From assembly GCA_021775875.1 (NCBI GenBank), contig JAJFHA010000024.1, positions 1-64,000 of the forward strand: a stretch of 64,000 nt of DNA. Reading direction: 5' to 3'. Of this stretch, positions 1 to 7,955 are shown piece by piece; the first letter of the stretch is position 1, and each line of letters opens with the position of its first letter. Made by a program: the position numbers and the translations under genes. Source of the stretch: Hyphomicrobiales bacterium. Lineage in GTDB: Bacteria; Pseudomonadota; Alphaproteobacteria; Rhizobiales; NORP267. The notes beneath the pieces were generated by a model, which was given only the letters and a program-made list of their open reading frames with translations, had not been told where the DNA came from and made no database searches.

Positions 1-1
1 G

Positions 2-121
2 CAGGATGTGTTCGATTACATTGAGATGTTCTACAATCCCAAACGCAAACACGCTAACAACGGGCTGCTGTCACCCGCCGACTTCGAATTGCAGCAAAAA
101 CTGAAACCGCAAGGTGTCTAG
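2..121 (+). CDS. IS3-family transposase (OrfB), C-terminal end only
   Basis: The left edge carries the last 39 codons of an open frame ending in TAG at 119-121. The peptide contains FDYIEMFYNPKRKH followed by NGLLSPADFE, which is the characteristic C-terminus of IS3-family OrfB (DDE, rve-domain) transposases. The catalytic core lies outside the window, so it cannot be judged whether the element is intact. The stop codon lies in or beside the likely right terminal repeat, as is common in this family. Confidence 0.85.
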   Translation, partial: QDVFDYIEMFYNPKRKHANNGLLSPADFELQQKLKPQGV

Positions 122-139
122 AAAACGCGGGGCTATTCA
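114..139. repeat. putative right terminal repeat of the IS3-family element
   Basis: The sequence around the transposase stop codon, beginning TGTCTAGAAAACGCGG, has the position and GC-rich look of an IS3-family right inverted repeat. The left end is outside the window, so the exact boundary and any target duplication cannot be seen. Positional inference only. Confidence 0.3.
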
Positions 140-253
140 AATATACTAGACAGTTTGAGATTAATTAATGCTTCGAGCTCAGAGTTACCAACATAATTAA
201 GGTATATCTCAACCAAACAGACGATTGAAATTTGATGTATCTGGTAATTCTGC

Positions 254-922
254 TCAGACCTTGGCGGCAGCTACCAATGCTTCGACATGTATCTCAAGCG
301 CATCGATCACGCGATAGTCGAGCTTTTGTCCATTGAAAGCCAACCCTAGATCGGTACCTGCGAGAAGGATTGCTTCAGCATTTTGATCCTGAATCATATC
401 AGAGCCCGCTGAGATGAACCATTGCCGACTTTTTTCAGTGCATATACCTGAGTCAGCCATCTCCAAGTAAGCTTTTCCTAGCTCCTCAAGATCGTTCTGC
501 GGGACAACCGTGTCGGGAGTTTGCAACAAGCCGAAAAGGTGTGACGCCATCACGGTTGGGCTACCTAACAGGCCAAGCACACCTATTCCTTGTGCTTTAC
601 AATGACTATCAATTAGATCAATGGCATTCATCAGCGGCAGCGGGGATAGGCGTTCAGTTTCGTCAAAACAGAAATGTCCAGTCAAAGCGGTGATAGTTGC
701 GATATTACATCCAGCACCTTTCAACTGACGAAGGTGGCGGGCAAAAACCTCTGCTTGAGCCTCACGCTGATCAGCCTCGGCGTTCTTCCCCAAAACCGAT
801 ATATCGGCGTGCGCAATCGTGAGTTCCAACTTTAGATCAGCTCTTTTAAACTCCTCGACAAGTCGTAAGTAATAGGTGGTAGTAGCAGCTGGCCCGATCC
901 CACCAATTAGACCTATATGCAT
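254..922 (-). CDS. aspartate/glutamate racemase family protein lacking both catalytic cysteines
   Basis: A 222-residue protein of the aspartate/glutamate racemase superfamily, with the N-terminal MHIGLIGGIGPAAT signature and the expected length. Family racemases use two cysteines as acid/base pair, one in a CNTxH motif and one in a GCTE motif. Here the equivalent stretches read TALTGH (Ala79 replaces the first Cys) and LLAGTDL (Gly189 replaces the second). Normal two-base racemisation is therefore unlikely. It may be a lyase, isomerase or binding protein of the superfamily. It stands alone beside the IS3 remnant. The ATG start sits immediately at the conserved N-terminus. Confidence 0.75.
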   Translation of the reverse strand: MHIGLIGGIGPAATTTYYLRLVEEFKRADLKLELTIAHADISVLGKNAEADQREAQAEVFARHLRQLKGAGCNIATITALTGHFCFDETERLSPLPLMNAIDLIDSHCKAQGIGVLGLLGSPTVMASHLFGLLQTPDTVVPQNDLEELGKAYLEMADSGICTEKSRQWFISAGSDMIQDQNAEAILLAGTDLGLAFNGQKLDYRVIDALEIHVEALVAAAKV

Positions 923-978
923 CGCTTTCTCCAGAAATTTTGATGACGCCAGTAGACTGTATCCGTTAAGATAAAAGC

Positions 979-1296
979 TTGCAAAATCCGCATTGCCGCC
1001 GGGAAACGATTAATGGCGGCGCTGGCGATGATACGCTAGCCGGTGGAACAGAGAATTATGCGTTTCAGTACGACACAGGCTGGAACTACGACACGATTCT
1101 CGATTGGGCCAACGGAAGCAACGTAACCGATCTGGTCAGCCTCAGCACCAACTTCGCAGCGCTGACGATCGAAGACTTCAATGTCGGCGCCGAAGCCCGC
1201 ATCTTTATCATCGCAGAGGGCCCCGCTACCGACACCATAGTCATCTCTAATGTGAACCACATCACCATTGACGCTACAGACTTCATCTTCGTGTGA
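979..1296 (+). pseudogene. RTX/haemolysin-type calcium-binding repeat protein, C-terminal fragment
   Basis: A short open frame of about 105 codons with no ATG start (TTG at best). It contains NGGAGDDTLAGG, a near-canonical GGxGxDxLx RTX nonapeptide, and then a beta-rich acidic tail typical of the C-terminal secretion region of type I-secreted RTX proteins. The long repeat array and any catalytic domain are missing, so this looks like the 3' remnant of a larger gene. Its position beside an IS3 end fits truncation by transposition or deletion. Confidence 0.6.
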
Positions 1297-1349
1297 GCGC
1301 AAATCTTGGTGATGGGTCTCGAGAACTAAGTGTAGCCGAAATAGATTAT

Positions 1350-1629
1350 TTCCCTGTTCTGATCGGTAAATTCCCTGTTATTTGACTTAGGGAATTTGCA
1401 ACGTAAGTATCTGTGATTACGTCTCTATTTCGTGCGAAAATGGTTTATTTTCCGGTAAAAATACGAAAATTCCCTGTATTTTCCCGGTTAACAGGGAAAA
1501 TGGACGAGAGAGGTTCGCTTAAGACTGCGCACACCGCCATTACGTTCGGCTACCGCCTTGATCTCCAGATAGCAATCCGCCTCCATGGGGAAAATTCTCA
1601 ATAGTCGGTTATGTAGTTTTTTCCCTGTC
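1350..1629. repeat. cluster of TTCCCTGT words in a gene-free stretch
   Basis: The 335-base gap at 1297-1631 holds no convincing gene. It contains repeated TTCCCTGT words at about 1350, 1371, 1470 and 1621, plus the reverse complement ACAGGGAA at 1491. A 63-codon frame at 1413-1604 encodes part of these repeats (FPVKIRKFPV) but has no recognisable family. The stretch resembles debris often found beside insertion elements. No function can be assigned. Confidence 0.4.
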
Positions 1630-1631
1630 GA

Positions 1632-2420
1632 TCATAAAACTGAAATCAACGCATCCAGCACCTCGTCGGGCTGTTCGGCCATCATCATATGGCCGCAGCC
1701 GGAAAGGATAATAGTGCGGGCACCCGGAATCGAGTCAGCTAAGGGTTTGGCCGCTTTGGCAGGGGTCATGGCGTCACGGGTGCCGAGCACCAGCAGGGTC
1801 GGGCATGTAATATTGCCGGCAAGTTCGAGGCCGTCTAGATACTCGTTGGCGGCGTTCAGGCCTGCGTGCAATATGCCGGGGGCGGAGCGTTCCAGCAGGC
1901 TGACTGAGCCGCCAGTCATCCACAGGCCCGGGGCCTTGTTAGCGCCGTTCTGGCCGTCCTGACTGTGACCCCAGAGCGTTACCATGTCGAACGCCGAATG
2001 GTCATTTTCCTTGGCCGCATTGAGCAACAAGTCTGTCACCCCCATGGGGATAGAGATGCCGAGCAGCGCCAGCGCGGTTACACGATTTGGGTAACGCGCG
2101 GCGGCATCAAACGCGACCAGTGATCCGAGGCTGTGGCCAACCAGGGCCGCCGCGTCGATATCCAGGGCGTCGAGCATTGCCATAATCCAGTCGGCCATTT
2201 CGGGAATGGATCTCAGCACCGGGCCGGGCGTGCGGCCATGGCCGGGCATATCGATGGCGAGCACGTTATAGCCGTGATAGGCAAAATAGCGGGTTTGCAG
2301 AGACCAGACGCTGCGGTCCAGGCCAGCGCCGTGGATAAACACAATTGTCGGCTGGGCTTTATCGAAGGAGCGTCCGCCGGTCGCTGCGAATGCGGTTGCA
2401 TTGCCAATTTTAACATCCAT
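1632..2420 (-). CDS. alpha/beta-fold hydrolase
   Basis: A 262-residue alpha/beta hydrolase. The nucleophile elbow GHSLGS gives Ser97, Asp216 lies in GTRDAMTP and His244 in GCGHMMM, a complete catalytic triad in the usual order. The oxyanion-hole HG motif (FIHGAG) is near residue 30. The ATG at 2420 is preferred over an upstream start because the family fold begins there and it lies four bases after the metY stop, implying a metY-hydrolase transcription unit. The substrate is unknown. Related proteins include esterases, C-C hydrolases and homoserine acetyltransferase-like enzymes, but no diagnostic feature separates them here. Confidence 0.85.
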   Translation of the reverse strand: MDVKIGNATAFAATGGRSFDKAQPTIVFIHGAGLDRSVWSLQTRYFAYHGYNVLAIDMPGHGRTPGPVLRSIPEMADWIMAMLDALDIDAAALVGHSLGSLVAFDAAARYPNRVTALALLGISIPMGVTDLLLNAAKENDHSAFDMVTLWGHSQDGQNGANKAPGLWMTGGSVSLLERSAPGILHAGLNAANEYLDGLELAGNITCPTLLVLGTRDAMTPAKAAKPLADSIPGARTIILSGCGHMMMAEQPDEVLDALISVL

Positions 2421-2424
2421 TGCC

Positions 2425-3720
2425 CTAAACCCTTTGCGAAGATTTAAGTGCACGGGCCAGGTCATCGCGGAGATCATCGATATCTTCCAGTCCGACCGAG
2501 AGCCGGACGAGGCCGTCGCTGATACCAGCCGCTTTCATGGAATCCGCATCCATCTGCTGGTGGGTGGTGGAGCCCGGGTGGATCACCAGGGATTTGGCGT
2601 CGCCGACATTTGCAAGGTGAGAGAATAAATTCAGGCTCTCTATAAATTTTTTGCCAGCCGCGCGGCCACCCTTGATGCCAAAACTGAAAACCGCACCCGG
2701 CCCCTTGGGCAACATTTTAGCTGCCAGTTGATGGTCTGGATGGTCAGGTAGTTCGGGCCATGTCACCCAGTCGACAGCGTCGTGGTCGACCAGAAATTTA
2801 ACAATGGCACGGGCGTTCTCTACGTGGCGGGCCATGCGCACCGGCAATGTTTCGACGCCTTGTAGAATTTGAAAGGCGTTAGTCGGGGAAAGACACGCAC
2901 CGAAATCTCTGAGGCCCTCGGTGCGGGCACGCATGATGAACGCCTGGGGGCCGAATTCTTCGGCATAATCGATGCCGTGATAGCCCGCATAAGGCTCCGT
3001 CAAAGTGGGGAATTTACCGGATGCTTCCCAATCGAAGCTTCCCCCGTCAACAATCACTCCGCCGATGGCGATGCCATGACCGCCCATGAATTTGGTGATC
3101 GAATGGTGCACGATATCAGCACCCCATTCGAGCGGCCGGCAGAGATAAGGTGTGGCAAATGTGTTGTCGATCATGAGCGGGAGGCCAGCGGAATGGGCAA
3201 TGTCTGAAATGGCCCGCATGTCGGGCACTTCCAGACCCGGATTGCCCAGGGTTTCAGCGAACAACAGCCGGGTGTTCGGCTTGATCGCAGCTTCGAAGGC
3301 GGATGGATCGCGGGGGTCGACAAAACTGGTCTCGATGCCGAAGCGAGGCAAGGTATGCAGGAACAGATTGTGCGAGCCGCCGTAAATCGATTGTGACGAA
3401 ACGATATGCGATCCGGCATCCATCAGGGTCATGACAGCCAATGTGAGCGCCGCCTGACCGCTTGCCGTGCAAACTGCGCCGACGCCGCCCTCAAGCGCTG
3501 CGATACGTTCCTCAAGGACCGCAACTGTCGGGTTCGATATGCGCGAATAGAGGTGCCCCGCGCGTTCCAGATTGAACAAGGCGGCTGCATGGTCAGTATT
3601 GTCAAATACGTAAGAGGTGGTCTGGTAAATCGGCACGGCCCGTGCGCCGTGGACCGGGTCCGGGCGCTGGCCCGCATGCAAACTTAATGTGTCAGGCTTG
3701 ATATAACGCGGTCCACTCAT
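2425..3720 (-). CDS. metY: O-acetylhomoserine (thiol)-lyase / Cys-Met metabolism PLP enzyme
   Basis: A 431-residue member of the Cys/Met metabolism PLP family (fold type I). Seen are the N-terminal PIYQTTSYVF, the LYSRISNPT phosphate-binding region near residue 60, the TASGQAA segment near 86 and the Schiff-base Lys210 in HHSITKFMGGHG. Length and motifs fit O-acetylhomoserine sulfhydrylase, which makes homocysteine from O-acetylhomoserine and sulfide. O-succinylhomoserine sulfhydrylase (MetZ) is the main alternative. The ATG at 3720 has AGGAGA about nine bases upstream and starts at the conserved MSGPRY, so longer starts are not needed. A hairpin lies just before the ribosome-binding site. 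Confidence 0.88.
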   Translation of the reverse strand: MSGPRYIKPDTLSLHAGQRPDPVHGARAVPIYQTTSYVFDNTDHAAALFNLERAGHLYSRISNPTVAVLEERIAALEGGVGAVCTASGQAALTLAVMTLMDAGSHIVSSQSIYGGSHNLFLHTLPRFGIETSFVDPRDPSAFEAAIKPNTRLLFAETLGNPGLEVPDMRAISDIAHSAGLPLMIDNTFATPYLCRPLEWGADIVHHSITKFMGGHGIAIGGVIVDGGSFDWEASGKFPTLTEPYAGYHGIDYAEEFGPQAFIMRARTEGLRDFGACLSPTNAFQILQGVETLPVRMARHVENARAIVKFLVDHDAVDWVTWPELPDHPDHQLAAKMLPKGPGAVFSFGIKGGRAAGKKFIESLNLFSHLANVGDAKSLVIHPGSTTHQQMDADSMKAAGISDGLVRLSVGLEDIDDLRDDLARALKSSQRV

Positions 3721-3736
3721 GAGGCAAGTCTCCTGG

Positions 3737-3759
3737 GGTTGCTCAGGTACTTCGCAACC
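3737..3759 (-). promoter_or_regulatory. hairpin in the metY leader next to the ribosome-binding site
   Basis: Read in the metY direction, GGTTGC and GCAACC form a perfect 6-bp stem with an 11-base loop, and the AGGAGA ribosome-binding site begins a few bases later. This position could allow translational control. I could not match it to the conserved cores of the SAM riboswitch classes I know, so it is recorded only as a leader hairpin. Confidence 0.35.
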
Positions 3760-3927
3760 GTTTTCGCTAGTCAACGTCCACTGGCAATCTGGATCAGCGG
3801 AGACACTAACATATCTGGTTTTATCTGATATCCCCCAGATGAGTATATTTGGCTATATGAAAACAGCATATGCCGTTCCTTTTTCCAATTCTGGTTTGGT
3901 GCAGCATCGGTCTGATTTTCCAAGGTT

Positions 3928-4247
3928 TTGACGATATTCGCCGGGACTGGTGTTGTGTTGTTGTATTTTGATATTCAGCGTTTCCCCCACGGGCACAAAA
4001 GCAACCACAGTCTAACCGGCTCCAACAACTTTATCTGCGCGCCGACAGGCACCGCCCCTTTCGGCATCATGACAAACTTTGACGACGTGTTCGTGGACAT
4101 TGAGACCGGCCTCACGGTTGATACCAGTATCGGCGTCAATGCTCCGTGACGGTTTTTGGTGGAGCGGAAGATGGCACGATCGTGCTGACCGTAGGCGATG
4201 ATCTTATGGTCAAAACTGGCAGTGCTGGCAGGCAAAGCCTGTTTCAG
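3928..4247 (+). pseudogene. frameshifted remnant of an unidentified (possibly surface) protein
   Basis: One frame runs to 4149 and ends in FVDIETGLTVDTSIGVNAP. A one-base (-1) shift at about 4146 continues smoothly as VTVFGGAEDGTIVLTVGDD until it enters the emrB coding region. The Gly/Asp-rich beta-strand-like composition is typical of autotransporter or RTX-like repeat proteins. Two consecutive readable frames suggest decay of a once longer gene. The rest of 3775-4247 shows nothing else convincing. Family identity is not established. Confidence 0.3.
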
Positions 4248-5777
4248 TCAGGGACCTTGCTTGGATGCTGGTGGTGGCTGGCGCAGAAATAGGACCAACG
4301 GCAGCGCGAAGGCCGAGGCAACGGCGGCGACATAGAACACATCCAGATAACCGATCATCATAGATTGTCGTATGATCTCAACATCTAAACGGCCAATTTG
4401 CTGCACATCCAGTGAGGTAGACCGGTTGCTGAGATTATAAAAATTGAGCGAGTCATTAAATGGCGTTATATGCCCGGTCAGGTCAGCCCGACTGGTAGCA
4501 CTCATTCGAACCAGGATCACCAGAGATATTGAGATACCCAGACTGCTGCCAATGCTGCGGATCAAATTCCATACAGAAGCCGCTTCAGTTCGGTAGTCAG
4601 GATCAAGGGTAGAGAAAGTAAGTGTTGCCATAGGCACGTAGATTGCGCCGGCACCGATGCCCTGCAAAGCTCCGATCCAGATCACATCCCACATTTCTGT
4701 ATCCAGATTCCATCCTGTCATTGTCCAACTGCTCATTGCCAGCATAGCGAAGCCGAAGCCGACTGGAATCCTCGGATCAATCCGAGGCCCGACGTAACCC
4801 AGTACCATCATGGATAACATTAACCCAAGGCCTCTGGGGGCCAATACGAGGCCAACCAACGTGATTGGATATCCTCTGAGATCCTGCAGGAATGGAGGCA
4901 TCAGGACGATAGGTGCAAGCGTCAGTAAACCATACAAAAATATGACAACAGACCCGAGTGCATAGTTTCTGTCCTGAAATATTCGCAAGTTGATAAGCGA
5001 CCGTGGCGATGTCAGGCTGTGCACAACGAAAATATAGAGCCCAAGAAGGATAAGCGTTGCTTCGATAATGATCTCAGTTGATTGGAACCAGTCGAGCCGC
5101 TGACCACGATCCAGCATCATCTGCAGCGCACCGATAGAAAGCCCTAATACGCTGAAACCGAACCAGTCAAATTGCTGAACCTCACTGTCGCCCGGCTCTC
5201 CCGGCAAACACAACCAACCGGCGATCAACGCGATGCAACCCGCTGGCAAGTTAATATAAAATACCCACCGCCATGATGATATTTCGGTCAGATAACCGCC
5301 AATGGTCGGACCGATGACGGGCCCAAGCATAACGCCAATGCCCCAGATCGCCATCGCCTTGGAATGTTCTTCTTTCGGGTAAGTGTCGAGCATGATCGAC
5401 TGAGACAGGGGGATTAGATAGGCACCGCTCATCCCTTGGCCGATCCGGAAGGCTACCTCGGTGCCTAGGCTGTTTGCCGAACCGCAGGCCAGGGAAAAAA
5501 GTGTAAAACTCCCGATAGACATCAAGAACAGTCGTTTGCGACCCAATCGCCGACTTAGCCATCCCGTAGTTGGCAGCATGATGGCGCTCATCACAATGTA
5601 CGAGGTCAAAACCCAGGATATCTGGTCTTGGGTTGTTGAAAATGTACCCTGCATGTGCGGCAGTGCGACAGCGGCGATGGTCCAATCGAGCGCATATATG
5701 CCGCTTGCCAACATCATCGTCAATGTGATCAGGCCACGATTGCCTAACAACCGAGCCTGCGGAGCAATGGTAATCAT
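4248..5777 (-). CDS. emrB: MFS drug efflux permease, DHA2 family (EmrB/QacA type)
   Basis: A 509-residue polytopic membrane protein with the features of 14-helix DHA2 drug:proton antiporters. Seen are LDWTIAAVALPHM at helix 1 (the LDxTIxNVALP motif), the loop motif GWLSRRLGRKRLF, and the motif-C region GVMLGPVIGPTIGGYL followed by SWRWVFYINLP. It acts in the inner membrane with the periplasmic adaptor encoded just upstream at 5958-7022 to expel hydrophobic compounds, presumably through a TolC-type channel encoded elsewhere. A 180-base gap separating it from the adaptor gene contains one copy of a diverged direct repeat. Confidence 0.88.
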   Translation of the reverse strand: MITIAPQARLLGNRGLITLTMMLASGIYALDWTIAAVALPHMQGTFSTTQDQISWVLTSYIVMSAIMLPTTGWLSRRLGRKRLFLMSIGSFTLFSLACGSANSLGTEVAFRIGQGMSGAYLIPLSQSIMLDTYPKEEHSKAMAIWGIGVMLGPVIGPTIGGYLTEISSWRWVFYINLPAGCIALIAGWLCLPGEPGDSEVQQFDWFGFSVLGLSIGALQMMLDRGQRLDWFQSTEIIIEATLILLGLYIFVVHSLTSPRSLINLRIFQDRNYALGSVVIFLYGLLTLAPIVLMPPFLQDLRGYPITLVGLVLAPRGLGLMLSMMVLGYVGPRIDPRIPVGFGFAMLAMSSWTMTGWNLDTEMWDVIWIGALQGIGAGAIYVPMATLTFSTLDPDYRTEAASVWNLIRSIGSSLGISISLVILVRMSATSRADLTGHITPFNDSLNFYNLSNRSTSLDVQQIGRLDVEIIRQSMMIGYLDVFYVAAVASAFALPLVLFLRQPPPASKQGP

Positions 5778-5899
5778 TTTGTCTTTCTACCCGGAACAAT
5801 GCGGATTGCTGAAGTGGTCCTGGTTTTCCGAACAATTTGGCGGCAAAGTTAAGGTGTATCGGGTTCGATGATCGTTCCGTCTTTTCGTTGTTTTGCTTC

Positions 5900-5950
5900 T
5901 CTCTCAAAAGTTTGGGACACACCTTAACCGGCTATCCGAATTTTCAGGAT
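5900..5950. repeat. diverged direct repeat, copy A (emrA-emrB gap)
   Basis: About 50 bases beginning TCTCTCAAAAGTTTGGGACA and containing ACACCTTA recur with base changes and small indels at 7196-7248. The two copies bracket the adaptor gene. Either a shared control site or the ends of an old duplication or insertion would explain this. Confidence 0.5.
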
Positions 5951-5957
5951 ACCAATT

Positions 5958-7022
5958 TCAATCATCTCCGGTGCTCGCCAACACCCAGGTAATGAAGTCT
6001 TCAACGTGGTTATTTTGCTCGGTATCGATCTCTATCGTTGCTGTCATTCCCGCTCTGAGCGTCGGCATTTCAGGTGTCGGGACAAGTTGCAATTTAACGG
6101 GTACGCGCTGAACAACTTTTACCCAGTTGCCTGTTGCATTTTGTGCCGGAAGCAAGGAAAATTCGGCACCAGTGGCAGGACTGATGCTCATCACAGTGGC
6201 ACGCCAGATGCGTCCTGGATAGCTGTCGATCTCAACTGTTGCCTCCTGTCCTACCATTACATTGGCAAGTTGGACTTCCTTCAGATTGGCCTCGATCCAG
6301 TGTTCACTTGATTTGATCAGCGGGAATACAGCCTCGCCGACATCCACCTGCTCTCCGGCTTCAAGCGTGACATTGCCAAGAAACCCGGCTGACGGAGCAC
6401 GAATTCTCGTTCGGGCCACATTGAGCGCGGCCTGATTTCTGGTTACCATCGCCCGCAAATAACTGGGATGTTCTTCGATGGGCAAATCGGAACGGCCTCC
6501 CAGATCTGCGATGACCATGAGTCTTTTTTGCTCAAGGGAATGAATTTGCTGGCGAGCTGTCGCCAGTTCGTGTTCTGCCGTCTCCAATTGAGCCTGGGTA
6601 CTATGGCCATTTCCTGCCAGTTCGCGACGGCGCTCAAACTCCAATGCCAAGAAACGGACTAACTCTTTGGCAATTCGGATATCGACTTCGTTCTGTTTAT
6701 ACCGGGCACGGTGGGATTCGATTTGCTGTTGAACAATCGCCAAATTGGCTTCGGCCGCATCAAGTTCCAGCTCGAAAGATTCAGCGTCGATTTCGAACAA
6801 TACCTGGTTTGTTTCGACGAATACGTTGTCGTCAACAAATACTCTGGCAACCCGGCCGTCTATTTCGGAACTGATGTTTACAATATTGGCCCGAACATAA
6901 GCATTGTCAGTAGAAACATAACGACCTCCCAGTCCGTAGACATACACACCACCAAGCACCACTGCTAAAGGAGGGAGATATAACAGCAATGTTCTAAAAT
7001 ATTTATATGCAACGCCAGACAT
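5958..7022 (-). CDS. emrA: HlyD/EmrA-type membrane fusion protein
   Basis: A 354-residue periplasmic adaptor. One N-terminal transmembrane helix (LLLYLPPLAVVLGGVYVYG, residues about 11-30) is followed by YVSTDNAYVRANIVNISSEI, the biotinyl-lipoyl-like entry motif of EmrA proteins. Next come a coiled-coil hairpin rich in Glu/Gln/Ala (about 85-175) and a C-terminal beta-barrel with AGEQVDVGEAVFPLI. It links the inner-membrane MFS pump encoded next to it to an outer-membrane channel. The ATG at 7022 is preferred over the TTG one codon earlier. No strong ribosome-binding site is visible. Confidence 0.87.
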   Translation of the reverse strand: MSGVAYKYFRTLLLYLPPLAVVLGGVYVYGLGGRYVSTDNAYVRANIVNISSEIDGRVARVFVDDNVFVETNQVLFEIDAESFELELDAAEANLAIVQQQIESHRARYKQNEVDIRIAKELVRFLALEFERRRELAGNGHSTQAQLETAEHELATARQQIHSLEQKRLMVIADLGGRSDLPIEEHPSYLRAMVTRNQAALNVARTRIRAPSAGFLGNVTLEAGEQVDVGEAVFPLIKSSEHWIEANLKEVQLANVMVGQEATVEIDSYPGRIWRATVMSISPATGAEFSLLPAQNATGNWVKVVQRVPVKLQLVPTPEMPTLRAGMTATIEIDTEQNNHVEDFITWVLASTGDD

Positions 7023-7397
7023 CAAGCTCGATTGCCAGGGTCAAAGCCCGCTGCGTGACGAGGATATGTTGGGTAAACTAAATTCATGGTGATCAAACAC
7101 TATAAAATAATGAAGCCTCAGCCTCGCATCATTCATATCTAGAGATCAAGGGCCTTAAACTGATCTGTAAATCAACACCACTTTGTCATCTAGGGTCTCT
7201 CGCAAAGGTTCGGGATACACCTTAGCCAACTGTCCTAATTTCAGGGATCACTTCACCAACAAATGGTCTCACAATACCACTGCATCAACGCTTCTCTAGT
7301 GACGAAGCTGAGGTCTTAGAGGCGTACCCACCAGGGTTTCAACGGAGCGGTCTAGAATACTCAAAATAATGGGCCTGAGTGAGTAAGAATTGTAATC
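7023..7397. other. gene-free stretch holding the emrA upstream region
   Basis: 375 bases with no credible open frame on either strand. It must contain the emrA promoter. The only recognisable structure is the second copy of the diverged direct repeat at 7196-7248. Confidence 0.5.
7196..7248. repeat. diverged direct repeat, copy B (upstream of emrA)
   Basis: Begins TCTCTCGCAAAGGTTCGGGA and shares ACACCTTA and TCAGG with copy A at 5900-5950, in the same orientation, about 1.3 kb away. Confidence 0.5.
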
Positions 7398-7955
7398 CTA
7401 TTTGAGCCGTTCGATCACAAGTAATTCGGGAGGTGGGGTCAGCGCATTGAGGCGCGCATAGTGGTTTACGGAAAAATCCTGAGACAGATTTTGTGCGTAT
7501 GATCGCACTGCCTCAGATTCCTCCGCACCGCCCGGATGGCCGGGATAAAGCAGCAGCGTTATCAGGCCGTGGATTGCCAAAAAGCTGATTGCCTGTTCGA
7601 GCGCGGCCAATGTGGTGTCCGCTCTGGTTACGATACTTTTGTCGCCGCCCGGCAAATAGCCGAGGTTGAACATCACGCCAGCCAGATCAACATTGCTGTG
7701 AGCTTCCAGATATGCGCCCAGCATTTCGTGCCCGGCATGAATGAGCGTTACCTGGGACAGGCCTGCAACCCGCCTGCGTGCCTCCACCAAGGCCGCCTGT
7801 TGCACATCAAACCCGATGACATGCCCTGATGGTCCAACAAGCTCAGCCATAAAAAACGTGTCATGCCCGTTTCCCAATGTGGCATCGACTACCCGGTCGC
7901 CGGGTTGCAGGGTCTGGCGCATCAATTGATGGGCAAGTTCGGTGACGCGCATCAT
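7398..7955 (-). CDS. mnmM: SAM-dependent methyltransferase of the YtqB/MnmM family (tRNA wobble-uridine methylation)
   Basis: A 185-residue Rossmann methyltransferase with the glycine-rich SAM loop DATLGNGHDTFF (residues about 24-35) and the family-specific FNLGYLPGGDKSI near 97-109. These motifs belong to the rRNA_methylase/YtqB family, whose Bacillus member (MnmM) methylates nm5U34-type tRNA to mnm5U34. It overlaps the stop of the upstream FAD oxidoreductase gene by four bases (ATGA), so the two are translationally coupled. That oxidoreductase resembles the MnmC1 domain, which supplies the substrate of this methylation. Family assignment is firm. The tRNA role here is inferred from family and neighbour. 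Confidence 0.85.
   Translation of the reverse strand: MMRVTELAHQLMRQTLQPGDRVVDATLGNGHDTFFMAELVGPSGHVIGFDVQQAALVEARRRVAGLSQVTLIHAGHEMLGAYLEAHSNVDLAGVMFNLGYLPGGDKSIVTRADTTLAALEQAISFLAIHGLITLLLYPGHPGGAEESEAVRSYAQNLSQDFSVNHYARLNALTPPPELLVIERLK

Noticed and set aside
3737-3759. SAM riboswitch upstream of metY
   Set aside because: Only a simple 6-bp hairpin is visible. The conserved core sequences of the SAM riboswitch classes I know were not found.
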